Both the position numbers and the translations under genes were made by a program. A stretch of 64,000 nt of DNA from Coriaria nepalensis (lineage: Eukaryota; Streptophyta; Magnoliopsida; Cucurbitales; Coriariaceae). Numbering within the stretch: the first letter of the stretch is position 1; every line of letters begins with the position of its first letter. The stretch is from NCBI GenBank assembly GCA_027186245.1, contig CP114500.1:7450001-7514000 (forward strand), in the 5' to 3' direction. A model generated the notes under the pieces. The model worked only from the letters and a program-made list of their open reading frames with translations. It was not told where the DNA came from and made no database searches. Shown here piece after piece: positions 34,256 through 47,179 of the stretch.

Positions 34256-36890
34256 AATTAATATGATATATGAGGAGTGGTTGGTTTACAAGAATTGAAT
34301 TTAAGTGATTTTTTTTGGGTTAAATGTAAAGTTTCATTGCAAGATAACCCTGTCAAAGCAGTCCCCAGCCTTAAAAGGGAACAAACTAGGTCAATAAAAA
34401 AATCAAACAGAAACAAGATAAAGCAAAATAAGACACCCCTAAGCAAAGAAAATTGTGCCCAATACAAAGACTTCGGAAAGCAAAAACAACCAAACCAAAG
34501 GAAGGAAACTTTACCGGTCAATGCCAAATTTTGCAGAGAGAGCACCCTTCGAAACTTACCACCAATTCCAACCAGAAACTCAGCCAAGCGAGCAAAGGCC
34601 TACTTTATACAAGTTGCACCTAGAGGAGAAACTCTGGAAACCATAACAAATCGGCCTTTCAAAAGGTATATGTAAAACTTGCAGCTCATGAGAAACAAGA
34701 ACCAAAAGCAATCGTAAGGGCGATGGGGATAAAAATACTTGTCTAGATTCTGGACATATTTCCTGATTTTTCCTTGCAGCCATCTAATTCTGCAATTTTA
34801 ACTACGGATCCAATGATCGGTACAAATGCAAATTTCCTTTCTGATAACCACCCTCCAACCGTTGCTTTACCCCCATCTCTCCAAAATACCAATAGAAAAA
34901 CATCAACCAGTAGCCAGTAATATTGGGGCTATTCAATTCAACAGCTCTTTAAGAGCATTACTTGTCAAGGGATACCCCACCCCTTGGCCAACCATCACTG
35001 CCATTAAAATGAGTAAGAATGATTCCTTCTCTCATCTCAAACTCTTTATCTTTGCACACAAGCAAGTCTAATACTAGCTTTTCTAAAAGCTTTGATTATT
35101 CTTTGACCACCAGCGCATTATAAATTTTATCATTACCATCGGCTTTCAATTTCACCTTAAGCTTTCTTACCCACACATTTCCCCCATTCAAGATAGCCAA
35201 AGCCCGGATCTATTTTATTTCTTTTCAGAAATTATTTTTCCAATTAAAACAAAATTCATCTTTATATCCGCATTTCCTATATCTTTCAGGTCAATTAATA
35301 GGTCTTCCATAGTTACGAATCCAATTGACCAGAAAATTTTATTCTTATCGACCACAAGAACCTCAACAACCACTAAAAATAGGAAGCCACAAAAGAGCAT
35401 AAAAACACCACAAGCAAAACCAGAATAACAATACTTTGAAGTTTGTTCAAAATGAAACAATGACAGATCAGATCTAACAGAAAACCTAAATCATAATATG
35501 TAACCATATCAAAACATAATTACTCAATTCCAGACAGATCATATCTAGTAGAGTCCCTAATTCACACTTCAATGCCAAATAGGGACAAGATGAATCCCTA
35601 AATCATACTATATCACCGCAAGGACTCAAATTTGTAGAAGATAAGAACCGGATCTAGTGTAAAGAAATAGATCTGACCTGATGTGAGGAGCAAACGAAGA
35701 GGAAATCAGGTATCAACCGATGAAATCTCCATTGCTGCAGGATTAATCCTCTCAATGTACCAGAGTTTAAGGATCTTCTTCTCTAGTGACCCGAGGTCTT
35801 GAGAAACTCCAAGGCAACAAAATGAAAGACAAGTGATCTATACAATCTACTCCACCCCAAAGATCTAGGGAATGAATTAAGCTATCTCGAAAGAAGGAGC
35901 CCCATGTCCACGAGGAAAGACTACTCTCATGCCCGAGAGAAAACTAGATGCATCATTTATGCTCAAAGAAGTTTTAGAGAGAAGGTGGAGCCTTTCTCCC
36001 TTTAACTTCTGTTACGTGATAACTATACAGTTCAGCAATCATATTACTAATATCCAAAAAGTGGCTCAATTTTCATACCTGTAAATAACTTCCTCTGTAT
36101 TATTCACTTAAGAAAGCTTACAATGGAAATGAAGAATATCGATTGAATTATTCTCTTGGCTGCCGCTACTGTTAGCAGTGCTATTCCCCAGCGCATGCTC
36201 CAGCACCGATAAGCGATGCATCTACTGCTGCCATCTCTGTTATAGGCTCACTTATCAGTGCTTCCTTCATGTCTTTCCTTGCATACTACTTACAGTAGGG
36301 TGGGGATGAGATTCATTACATTTTTTTAAGCATTTGAGTCTCATACTGAGTTGTTCTAGATTCCTTCCATGTAATAAAAGAATCAAGCATCATATATCCT
36401 AATCATTACAATCATATAAGCATCACCATAGAGCAAGTGAAACGATAAATGAGGCAACACTAACAGTTCTTTCTCAGCCTCCCCCCCCCCCCCTTTATTT
36501 TTTTTTCCTTTTTCTCGTTTCTCTATTTTCATCAGAAGAAAAACGCCAAAATTACAAAATAATAAAACTTTTGAGTACTGACATTGTCCCTCAAAAAGAG
36601 TTCATACTCTTCCACTCTATTCACAAAATTTAATCTAAACGATTGAAGCATATGTTGGGGTAGGAAAAGGTTAACAAATGAAGAAAACCATGGCAAGCTA
36701 ATCTCAAGCTCGTCTCCGTTTCACATCCACCAAAACTCTTAGAAAAAGAAGAAGAAGAAAAAGGTACCTCAAACTGCTAATCTTGAAAAACATCCTTCCT
36801 TCCACCATTTACACGAGTACTATTTCAAAAATAAGGGAAAAGATCTAAATTTCTTATCTCTCCTCTTTTCACGAACTCCAGTTTTGAGTA
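34256..36890. other. Unassigned region, possible LINE-like fragments on the minus strand
   Basis: The overlapping frames at 34258-34675 on opposite strands match nothing I recognise. On the minus strand, 35340-35215 encodes MEDLLIDLKDIG...LIGKIISEK, which loosely recalls the N-terminal DUF4283 leader of plant LINE-associated proteins, and the leader-like stretch to about 36000 has no stop-free frame. Weak evidence. A C13 run lies at 36481-36493. Confidence 0.25.
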
Positions 36891-36898
36891 TCTTTTGA

Positions 36899-39800
36899 CT
36901 AGGCACTTCCAAGGTTGCCATCTGGCTTAGGTTCTGTGCGAACATAGGTGAGGCTGCGGGGAGTGGAAGGGAGAGCAGTATTAATACCTAATACAGAAGA
37001 AACACTACTATCAGAGGGAGTGGCCTGAGCATCTCTTTTCCACTGAAAGCTCCTAGCACCAGGTTTGCTTGGAAGGCGAGGAGGCCTGAAAGTACTAGCA
37101 ATGCCTCGAGGGAAGGGAACTCTGCCAAATCTACTAGCAACAAATGGAGAGCCACGGGCAAATCTAGGCCATGATGCCATGACTGGTGATACTTCTTGAT
37201 GAGCAGAACTTCTCTTCACAACCTGAAATGTGGAAAGATTGAGATTTGAGTTTCCATAGTAATCACATTTCTTATCATGAGAGAGAGGGGGGGGGGGGGG
37301 GGAAGATGAGTGGATTTATTACTGTGATATAACTTGGCTGGCTCGTAGAATGAACATGGTATTTGAGAGGAGGGAAGACTTGAACGGCTTTGAATAAAAG
37401 ACCTAACTTTAGATATTAGTCTACAGTTCTAGCAGTTACAGTTAGTTTCCATAGCAAATACCTTGAGAATCCTTGACATGAAAGAGGTTCCATCCAATGA
37501 CAATGCGTTATCTGCTGCTTCTTTTCGCATGAACTCTACATAAGCCACGCTGCGCAACTACTGCCTCTCAGTACAAAGTAATAAAGATTTCCCCAACTCA
37601 ACGAAAAAGAAGGAGAAGAAGAAGATAGTAGGCAAAGTAGAATCAGTATCTGAACCATCTTACCCTTTTGGTTGCCCGTTTGCTGCATCAGTAACTATTA
37701 TAACTTTTAGCACTTCGCCAAACTTATTGAAATGCCGAGATAGACTATCCTTTGTGGCAGCAAAGTGAACCTGCAGCGGGATAGAACAATGTTAACACAC
37801 CCTTAAATGAGATTCCACTTCCGAGATGGAAGAATAGAAGCATAGATTATTACATTGCTAACAAAAATTGTCCGAGAATCAGTATCTTCTAAAGGACGGG
37901 CAGCAGCAAAAAGTCCTGCATGATACCACAGGGAACTGTTAATAAAAGGGAAAAAGACAAAATTGTAGAATATAAATCAATGACCATAATTGATCACAGA
38001 AAAGAGAAAAAATAACAAGGCCCATAGTGCAGCAACCATTGAGTTCACTAAAAGGCTGAAAATTTTGAACAGAGAACTCCCAAAAGAAAAGAAGAAAATG
38101 GCCGAAAAAAATGCAATTTATGATCTAACGAGATGAATTTTTGTACCATGTTACGAGGAGTATAAAATGGCAAGATTTTACTGATGGAGAGAACTTACCA
38201 GTACCAGGAAAAGGGGCTTTCTGAGATTCTTTTTGAGGCATACTAGCAGAATTTCCCTGTTAACCAACAGACACAAGATTTAAAAAAAAATGTCATCGAG
38301 TAAGTGTTCATGCATGTTTTTTGAGCATACATGATCAGCTTATAACATAGGAATCTTACATTTCCATTACCAACAATGACAGGGTTGTCATTCTCCTTCA
38401 TTAGTTGCATACCACTTCTAGATTCACCAGCTCCCACCGCATTCTCCAGCAGACCTTTTTTACCATCCAATTTTGCAACCTCCCTTGGCTCCAGATATTT
38501 ATTTGGCTTCCAAGTATTCAAATTCACTGAAATATTAACTATTTTATGTGATGTATTTCCAGGGACAGGCAATTGATCCTCCTCGGTATTTCTTGATATC
38601 CGCATAACGTCATTAGAATTCTTAGCTACATTGTACTGCACCATCATTGAATTCTCATCTCTGATTTCCCTAGATGTCAGAGTCTGAGAAACATCCATTA
38701 ATCTGCCACCCGCAATGTTCAGATCATCGTATTCTTCATTGTCAGATACAGAATCAGATGTCAATCCAATTTCACTTCGCAGCATTCTTGTGTTCTGAAT
38801 GAACCGTCTTCTGTCATCATATGTCAAGTGTGGTTTGTCCTCCATTTCAATTATATCTTCATAATCTCCATCCTCAACAGTAGGTGCATCAAATTCAGCA
38901 GCTTGGCCACTGGAACCAGACGCACCTCGGCCAAGGCGGTCAAAAACACTCGAAGATCTAACTCTTGTTGCATCTTCTGCAGCTTCTGCCACAGCTTTAA
39001 TCACACTTGCCATAGGGTTTGCCACTCTAGCTACAGACTGAAGATGTCGAGCAGGAGCAATCGCTGAAGAACCCCCTGTCGTAGTACTTGTAGATACTAT
39101 GGATCTAAGACGCTTTGATGTGGGCTCTGTAATTGCTGCATTAGATGGCTTTGCAGTTGCAACTGCATCACGCACTGCAAATTGAAGTAGCCGCCTAGAG
39201 GCAGTAGCGTGTACTTGAGAAACTGCATCCCTCTATTGGAGAAAAACAGAAATGAAAAATAAATAATTAAATTCTTACTATATATAGCTTGACGAAGATT
39301 AATTACCATAACAGGAAATGTCAGTCAGTTATACTATCCACTAATTCACAGTCGAGAGGGAGAGGACAGACCTTTGTGTTTTGATGCTCATCATGCCGGC
39401 TCCTTTTTCTCTGAACTCGAGGTCGGGGTGATTGAGACCGCCTTCCTCGACTAACTTCATGGTCATTTTTTTCCTCTGGATGATTACTATATATCACAGA
39501 GCTAAGTAATGGCGGGGGTTGATCTTCATCTTTCCCTAGCCTTTTCCAATCCCTATTGTGTCGGCTTCTGGACAACTTATCAGGCTTCACCTCTATCTCA
39601 GATTTCAAATGGAGGATATCATTTCTTCTAGCTTGTTCCACGACTGCAGGCTTAGTCTTAGGAACATCATCTACATGAGATCCCTGAGATTCTACATACA
39701 AGTCCAAGTTTGAAGCTAGATGATCCCAGAGCCTGTTAAGAAATATAAACACAAATCAATGACAATATTGCTGATAAAAATGACCGTCTATGTTCCACTC

Positions 39801-40750
39801 GAAACTGGAAATGATGACAAAATATAAATTATTTACCAAGATACAAATGAATCACTGTCGTCTCCCAAAAAAACATTTAACTCATTCCTTGCTTCTTCTT
39901 TGTGCCTTCCATTCCTCAACAAGACAATTACATATTCCTGTCAGATAATAATGGCAAATTAAATAAGATATGATGTGACAAACCGCTATGCATGCTTCTT
40001 ATGAGAGAATTTATCAAACCTCTAGCAATAAAATCAAATGAACATTACACTAAGTTAGATTCAAGATTCGAGATTTGAGGTAATGAAGGGACACACCATG
40101 GCCAAAATTTAGAGCCCTATGAAATTTCAATGCAAACCTATTTGACAATTAAACCATATCCTTCATTTATAATTAATATTTTTTTAAAGAAACTCCATTA
40201 CAAATCCATTCAGCTATATCAAGAGAAGATGGTAACAGCGACCCAAGATGCAGTGCCATAGACTCATAGTCATCAAACCAACCGATCCATGCAGCTATAT
40301 CAAGAAAAGGAATATCTCATAGTGCTTGATTATTTTGCATTAAATTTCATTATATAAAGCACTCCTAAGATGCCAGAAATGGAACTACTTCTAAAACAGA
40401 AGACAATTAAGATTTTTAGAAACCGAAATCTGCCTTAAACGTGAATCCTTCTATCTTGATTTCGAATATGACCACGGACGCAATCCAGAAACAGAATACA
40501 TAATTTTCAATACAATAGAACTTTTCACCCGAGCAGGAGATCGATGATAACCTAACGCAGTGGTCAATGCGAATCCAACAGACCAGATTTTCAAAAACTA
40601 AACAAGAGTCCGTACCACGAGAGTATTGTCAGTGTAATCTCCCATAAATTCCTTCAGCTTCTCCTCAACCTTCTCCCTCAATTTTCCCACTCCTTCGCCT
40701 GAGAAATTAGCCTTAAAACTCCTACCATCCATCCGATCCACGCTCCCCAT
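36899..40750 (-). CDS. RRM RNA-binding protein with PWI-like N-terminus (At3g12640-type)
   Basis: Nuclear RNA-binding protein of a plant family related in layout to ZC3H14/Nab2 by its PWI-like N-terminus. Nine exons in phase (40750-40616, 39937-39837, 39732-39372, 39232-38360, 38256-38199, 37915-37854, 37770-37664, 37549-37462, 37222-36899) give 702 residues. N-terminus: KLKEFMGDYTDNTLVEYVI, then LNVFLGDDSDSFVSWLWDHL. The middle is disordered and rich in Arg/Ser/Asp (RGRRSQSPRPRVQRKRSRHD). The single RRM sits near residue 520: RNP2 TIFVSNVHFAA, RNP1 GVAYVEFM. An Arg/Pro/Phe-rich tail (FARGSPFVASRFGRVPFP) follows. Likely mRNA processing or export (inference). Confidence 0.9.
37287..37302 (+). 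repeat. G16 homopolymer in an intron of the RRM gene
   Basis: Uninterrupted run of 16 G after a GAGAGA tract, in the intron between exons 37549-37462 and 37222-36899. Confidence 0.9.
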
Positions 40751-40776
40751 CGCAAACACCTCCAAGTCCCCAATAA

Positions 40777-40785
40777 AAACCCTAA
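40777..40785 (+). promoter_or_regulatory. Telo-box (AAACCCTAA) in the RRM gene leader
   Basis: AAACCCTAA about 27 bp upstream of the start codon, in reverse relative to the gene. A second AAACCCTAG lies near 40861. Confidence 0.5.
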
Positions 40786-41199
40786 CTCTAGCTCCCCTCT
40801 TTAATCTTCAGGTTCAAAGTAACCAAAAACTCTAGATGATCTCAATCTGAATCTTCCAAAAACCCTAGCTCGGCTCCCTACGTATAGAAAAAACGAATAC
40901 ACTACACAACTCAACCTCTGCGAAGAATGTTGCGGCGTAGGAGGACCGCTCACGAACATACAACACGATTCAAAAGCATTTTCTCGAGAATTTCAAGGGA
41001 TGAGATTCTTGCTTCGCGAGAACGCTTCAATGGATTCATTGAGACCCCTCGGAGATGAAGGATTTGATGAGACAGAATTGGATTAGACGGAGTGAAGCGT
41101 TACCGACTGAGAAAAGACGACATGGAAGAGACGTGAGGTGAGGCTGTTTCAGTTTTGTGGACGTAGAGAAATTATCAACCTTTGTTTTCCCTAACAGCC

Positions 41200-41473
41200 G
41201 ATCCCTAATGGGCCGGTCCGGGCAGTACCGGACCGAGCCTTGTGGAGTCGTTTGGGCTTATGGCTGGAAAAATGCATTTTGCTATATAATGCTGCCATTG
41301 CCTAAAACTGGCCAGTAACCGCTTAACCCGTTGCACCTGCTTATGCAAAATGACAGACATAGCCCGCTGGATAGGAGACACGTTTCATCAGAACGACGAG
41401 GAGATAGAAGAAAGAAAAGAAAAGGAACACGTAACTTACGCCTTATTACCCCACGGAAGTGATCGCACACAAC
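41200..41473. other. Spacer upstream of the RRM gene
   Basis: Promoter side of the RRM gene; the 62-codon minus-strand frame at 41282-41470 is not convincing. Confidence 0.45.
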
Positions 41474-42246
41474 GGGATGAGTAAATTTTTTATTTTTGGT
41501 AAAATCGAATCGAAATCAAAAATATAATTGAATCCAATTTTTATCGATATTATTAGATTGGTCAGTTTCAATTGAAGTTGGTTTAATTATTTTGATTTTA
41601 TTTTATCATTTTTTAATTTTTATTTAATTATATTGTGATGTATATAATTAATAAATATATATATTATTTAATAATTTATTTTTGAGTTATTTTTAATTAT
41701 ATTATATTTGATGAAAATTTAATATTATAATAATTAAAAAAATCTTATTTTACTTTAATAGTATAATTAAAATAATTTTTAAATATATTATAAATTTATA
41801 AATATTAATTAATATTTAGATATATGAATGTGATTATGAAGGTGCATGAGATGAAAGTCTTATCATAAAAGTAAGCAATATCAATATTAGATACTAGTTT
41901 ATTGTATTAGTTAAAACTCTCATCGACTTATAAAATAAATTAGCAATTATAATATTTTATGAGTCGAATGTCTCCTCAATCTCTAGAGTAAGTTATAAGT
42001 TATAATTATAATTTATGATATTTTACGGATTAAATATCATATCAAATCATAAAATAAACTATAATTAATTAATAATTAATAAATTTTTGATATTTAATTT
42101 ATTTACCTAAACTGATCGAAAAATCAAAAATTAATTTACCCAGTCATGTTTCAATTAATAAACCGACCGAAACTAAATTTTTAATATGCAAAACTGACCA
42201 AAACAAACAAAAAAATATCGATCGTATAATTATTTTTTTCTCACCC
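41474..42246. mobile_element. Non-autonomous MITE-like element, copy 2
   Basis: Begins GGGATGAGTAAATTTTTT with a TTTTTGGTAAAATCGAATCG block and ends CGATCGTATAATTATTTTTTTCTCACCCTTA; GGGATGAG and CTCACCC form a rough terminal inverted repeat. It resembles the element at 23717-24414 in start, end and internal TTGGTAAAATC wording. The interior is AT-rich and non-coding. Confidence 0.5.
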
Positions 42247-42433
42247 TTAACCACAACCACACGTGATTGAAATACTCCTTTAGAATCACGGTCCGTCCAT
42301 GTGCTCCCTGCTATTATCTCCAACTAATCACGATCTACGGTTGAAAAGAAACCATGTTTCGAAAAAACTACATGCGGCCACTCTGGATAATTTTTCTGCG
42401 CCCCTTGTTTTTGATATCATCCCCCCTGTCTAG

Positions 42434-42440
42434 TATAAAT
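42434..42440 (+). promoter_or_regulatory. TATA box of the first SAP gene
   Basis: TATAAAT in a GC-richer setting, followed by CT-rich leader sequence typical of plant SAP genes. The leader probably contains an intron ending at the acceptor TACAG at 43571-43575, 14 bp before the start codon. Confidence 0.45.
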
Positions 42441-43589
42441 TTCGAGCTTGATTATCACTCTGGGTTCGACTTTCTCCTCCGCCACTCAGCCACCCTCTCT
42501 CTCACTTCATCTTCTTCTTCTTCTTCCTCCTGTTCGCTGTAGGTTGAAAAGATCTTCTCTCTCTAGTCGGCCGTCTATATCATTTTTCCTTTCAGGCGAA
42601 CGGGTGGGCTTTTCTTTTTCTTTCTTCTCAATTCATTTCGTTTCTTTCTCCTCCTTTTATTGCCATGAAATTTTAGGGTTATTTCACTGCTTATTATACG
42701 ATTGAAGCTAATCCCTCACAATTATGGTTTCTCAATCGAGCAAAGAGAAATTGGTAGCCTGTTTCAGGAACTTGTTAAATTAGTTTAGTTTCTATACGTA
42801 TCGATTTTTGCTGTTTATTTGTTGGAAATTTTGAAAAAAAAAAAAGAATTAAAAACTTACCCCCCTTTTGTACTTTGCAGAGGCTGAGGATCTAGGTTTT
42901 GAAATGGTAAAGTATAGTTTAAGCCTCTAGTGTTATTTGCGGTATCAATTGTCTGGGAAGTTTACCGAGTGAAGATTTATGAGAGTGGAGTAGATTAGGG
43001 AATAATACTCTCGAAGCTAAAATCGATTTCCATGCTTGATAAGTTGAAACCGGACATCATATCAGAATTGAAGGAGGATATGTACGGAACCTTGAATTGA
43101 AATTTGGGATTTTTTTTTGGGGGGGGGGGGTGCGTCGTTTGTTGTGGATAGGGAAGAGAGTTCTTATCCATTTCGGTAGACATAGATGTCTTCCTGCAGA
43201 TTGATGAAGCTCGACATGTATACAGTATATTTTTCCATACTTAAATGAATAGACACATAACCATATTTGGCAGATCTCCATATCATCTCTCCCTCTCTCT
43301 GTAAACAGGAAAATTCTTTTTAGTTTTCTACTGATTTAGGAACTTGCTTATTATTTCGTTTCCTTGGCCTTTAGTAGTTCAGCGGGACTTCTTTGTTTTC
43401 GGCATCCATATTGATCTTCTTCTCAATGGACCCATCTCCAACCCCCACCCCCCTTCTCCCCACCCCATCTTCTTCTCAGTGGTCCAAGTACCACTATGGA
43501 AGGCCGTAAGGATAATTTAACATTTAATTTTTACTCTTCAATATGGATAAATTAATCGTTCTTTCTGGTACAGGAGAGAGGTGTAGAAA

Positions 43590-44123
43590 ATGGAGCAGAA
43601 CGAGACAGGATGTCAAGCACCACCTGAATCTCCCAAACTCTGTGCCAACAATTGTGGATTCTTCGGCCGTGCAGCAACCATGAATCTATGCTCTAAATGC
43701 CACAAGGACTTGGTCTTAAAGCAAGAACATGCGAAGCTTGCCGCCTCATCAATAGAAAACATCGTCAACAGCAGTAGTTCAACGGGTGACATCATCATGG
43801 AGGCTAATTTCACTGATGCCGCAAAAACTCTGGAACCAATTTCATCAGCAAAACCAATGTCGGTCGCTTCACCACAAGTATCCTATTTTGCTTTCGGCAC
43901 AAAGGGTGAGGAGGAGAAGGCCAAAGATGGTCCAAAAAGGTGCACCACTTGTAAGAAGCGGGTTGGTCTAACAGGTTTCAACTGCAGGTGTGGGAATATG
44001 TTCTGCTCTGTTCATCGATACTCGGATAAACATGACTGCCCCTATGATTATCGGACTGCTGGTCAAAGTGCAATTGAGAAAGCCAACCCTGTGGTGAAGG
44101 CAGAAAAGCTGGACAAAATATGA
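43590..44123 (+). CDS. A20/AN1 zinc-finger stress-associated protein (SAP)
   Basis: Plant SAPs are stress-inducible regulators; several bind ubiquitin through A20 and act as E3 ligases or redox sensors. This is one uninterrupted exon of 177 residues, with the intron in the leader, as usual in the family. A20 finger at about residues 16-40: [21 protein letters not shown] (all four Cys present). AN1 finger at about 118-157: [35 protein letters not shown], with complete Cys and His ligands. The linker is Ser-rich. The protein ends [10 protein letters not shown], the family's usual C-terminus. A second SAP gene lies 4.7 kb downstream on the same strand. Confidence 0.97.
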   Translation: MEQNETGCQAPPESPKLCANNCGFFGRAATMNLCSKCHKDLVLKQEHAKLAASSIENIVNSSSSTGDIIMEANFTDAAKTLEPISSAKPMSVASPQVSYFAFGTKGEEEKAKDGPKRCTTCKKRVGLTGFNCRCGNMFCSVHRYSDKHDCPYDYRTAGQSAIEKANPVVKAEKLDKI

Positions 44124-44724
44124 AATAAGCTGGTTTGATATTCCGAGTTTATGATATGCTTTTCTTCTCCTTGCTTGGGTTTTATAGCTTGTTAGGGGTC
44201 TTAATCTGTCGATGCTCAAAAGGGGCAAGAAGCATCTTAACTTGTTTAAGGAAACATATGTCTGTCTTATCATAATCCTCAGCGACGGATGGTGAGAAAT
44301 GGATCAGTTCGCCATGCCCTGTTTGTCTGTGTGTTTTCTTTTAGCCAGTTTAATGCATGGTCCCAAGGTTTCTTTGCGCTAGTTAATGTCCATAGGACGT
44401 GATTTTCTCAATCTATTATGATTTTCTTAATCTATATAATCTGCCCGGGAGTTGGCCGGTCCCAAACCGGGATAAAGGAAGAGGGTTGGTGTTATGCATG
44501 TGAAAGTTAGCCGTAAAAGAATCTCTCATGTTCCTTGCGTGGAAATTGTTCAGAAAGATTAACGCAAATTATTAGTGTCCGCCGTTATAAGTGATGTCCT
44601 GCATTTACATTTGGGTGTGATATCAAATTAGCAAGGTGTGTTGCAGCGGCGTCTGTTTGTAGCATTAAATAGGCAAGGGTTCTCGCACTACAGTGGATTG
44701 GAGTAAGTAAAGAAGTTAGTTAAT

Positions 44725-47175
44725 TATGAATATTAAATTAGTCTCATGGAATATAAGAATGTTGATGAGTAAGTCAATAAACTTAATGGATGTTATAAGT
44801 AGAAGACGGAGAAATATTGCTTGTCTTTAAAATATAAAGTGAAAGAGGAATAAGAGGAATAAGGTTAAGGATTTGGGAGAATAATTTAAACTTCTTTACT
44901 TGGGAATAGATAAAAGTATGAATGAGATAGAAAATAATGTTGGATAAAGCCAATAGGGATACAATTGTTATTGTTAAGAGGTTTAGTAGCTTTAGAACTA
45001 AAGATAATACATATTATTAGTACGTATACACTCAAAGTGAGATTAAATGATGAGACTAAGATAGACTTTTGGGACACTTTGGAATAGTTGGTTAATAAAA
45101 TCCTCATTTCAGACACGGTATTCTTAGGTGGCAATTTAAATGGTTATGTATGTAAAAATATAATTTGGTATGAGAGTGTTCATGGAAGTCAATACTTTAG
45201 AGTTCCAAACAATATGAGGGTTTTTATTTTAGAGTTTGCCTTAGTTAGTGATTTCAGGATAGTAAATATTTTATATAAGAAGAGGGAGGATCACTTAGTG
45301 ACCTTTAAGAGTTGTCATAATATAAGTCAAATTAATTACTTTCTTGTTAGGAGACGAGATCTAGGTAGATATAAGAATTGTAAGGTGATAGCGAGAGAAT
45401 GTTTAATGACCCAATATAGGTTATTAATCTTAGATATTTGTCTTACAAGTATGAATAAAATCGACTAAGGTTAGACTAAGTTGAGAATTAAGTGGTGAAC
45501 TTTGAAATGAGATGTATGCCAGATTTTTAGAAATAAGTTATTAGATAGTCAATTAGTCTTAAAAGGTTATAAGAACGCAAGGCTTACTAATAATATTAGT
45601 AACTCTAAGTTTTTTGAAACATATAGCTAACCATATTAGGAGTGGGGCGAGAAAAGTGTTTGAAAAGGTCAAAGGAAGGGGAAGACATGACAGGAAGGCA
45701 TGGTGGTGGAACAATAAGGTGTGACAAGTCATTAAGAAAAATAAAATACGGTTCAAATTAGCAAAAAAATTAGAGATCAAAGGTCATACGAGCTTTATAA
45801 ACAAGTTTAAAAACTTAGTTATAGAGTAGTAGGGGATGCTAAGAATAGAGTGTATGATTATTTGTATAATAAGCTGGGTATAAAAGAGTGGAGAGAAAGA
45901 TATCTTCGAGATAACAAAAGTCAGAGATCGGAAATTTAAAGATTTTAATCATGTTAAGTGTGTAAAGCATTAAGATGATAAAGTTCTAATGCTGGATAAA
46001 ACTATTTTAAATAGTTGGGGAATTACTGTGAGACATTACTAAATGTGACATGTGCAGAAGGGTTAAACTTAAATGGGTTTAATTCGATGCAAGAGAGATA
46101 TTTAGTATTTTATCGTTGGGTTAATGCTAGGGAAGTAAGAGAAGCCTTGAAAATGATGAAATCAGGGAAGACAGTTAGACCATATGATATAGCAATTGAG
46201 GTGTGAAAGTGTCTGGGAGAAATAGAGATACAATGGCTAACTACGCTCTTTAATATGATTATAAATATTAGGAAAATATCAGAATTATTGAGACGTAATA
46301 TTATAGTACTAATTTATAAGAATAAATGAGATATAACATATTGCTTAAAAGATAAAATGATAAAACTTATAAATCATATAATAAAACTCTAGGAGATTAT
46401 TATAGGGGAGAAACATAAGAGTATCACCACTATATCAAAAAATCAATTTGATTTTGTGCTGGGTAGGACTATGATAGAAGTAATATTATTGATTAGATAA
46501 ATAATATAAAATAGAGAAAAACAAAAGAGCTTGCTAATGATTTTTATTGATTCAGGAAAGCTTATGATAGAATGCCTAAGAAATTAATTTGGTGAGTACT
46601 TTAAGGGAAAAATGTGTCTCAATATTATATTGATATCATTAAGGATATGTATAGAGCTGTAACCAGTGTTAAGTCAATAGATGAGATATCTAGTGAACTC
46701 CCCTATTGCAATAGAACTTCATTAAGTGTTGGCTTTAAGTTTATATATTTTTGTTTTGGTTATGGATGAGCTGACGAAACATATTCAGGATGATGTACTA
46801 TGATATATATTGTTTGCAGATAATATCATCATAATTTATGAAATTATAAAAAGTGTAAGTCAAAAAGTAGATAGATCACGTGAGGCTCTTAAAAGTATGT
46901 GTTTTATATGGTTATGAATTTTATGTAGTAGAAGGATACTCGTGAGGTTAAAAGGAAAATGTTACAACACGATCGTTCGACCATTTATGCTATATGGTTT
47001 GGAGTATTGAGCCACTACGAGACAATATATGCATAATATAACAGTAGCAAAGATGCACATATTAAGATAAATGTGTGATAAAACATACAATGATAAAATT
47101 AGTAATGATAGAATTATGAATTATTTAGATATAGCTCCGATAGAAAATAAAATTAAAAATAAATATCTAACATAA
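44725..47175 (+). pseudogene. Heavily decayed RTE-type LINE (endonuclease plus reverse transcriptase)
   Basis: Starts like an AP-endonuclease LINE (KLVSWNIRMLMSKS at about 44730) and continues through FLGGNLNGYV, HGSQYF, EDHLVTFKS, INYFLVRRRDL and VIARECL at 45120-45420. RT pieces follow: REALKMMKSGKTVRPYDIAIEV at about 46140-46205, LVMDELTKHIQDDV and LFADNIIIIYE near 46760-46850, and a C-terminal piece with RPFMLYGLEY near 46980. Many stops and frameshifts in every frame show an old, inactive copy. The whole block is AT-richer than the SAP genes on either side. Confidence 0.85.
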
Positions 47176-47179
47176 TTTG

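Noticed and set aside
34277..34675. 132-codon plus-strand frame
   Set aside because: Overlaps an equally long minus-strand frame and matches nothing; the composition is not that of a plant protein.
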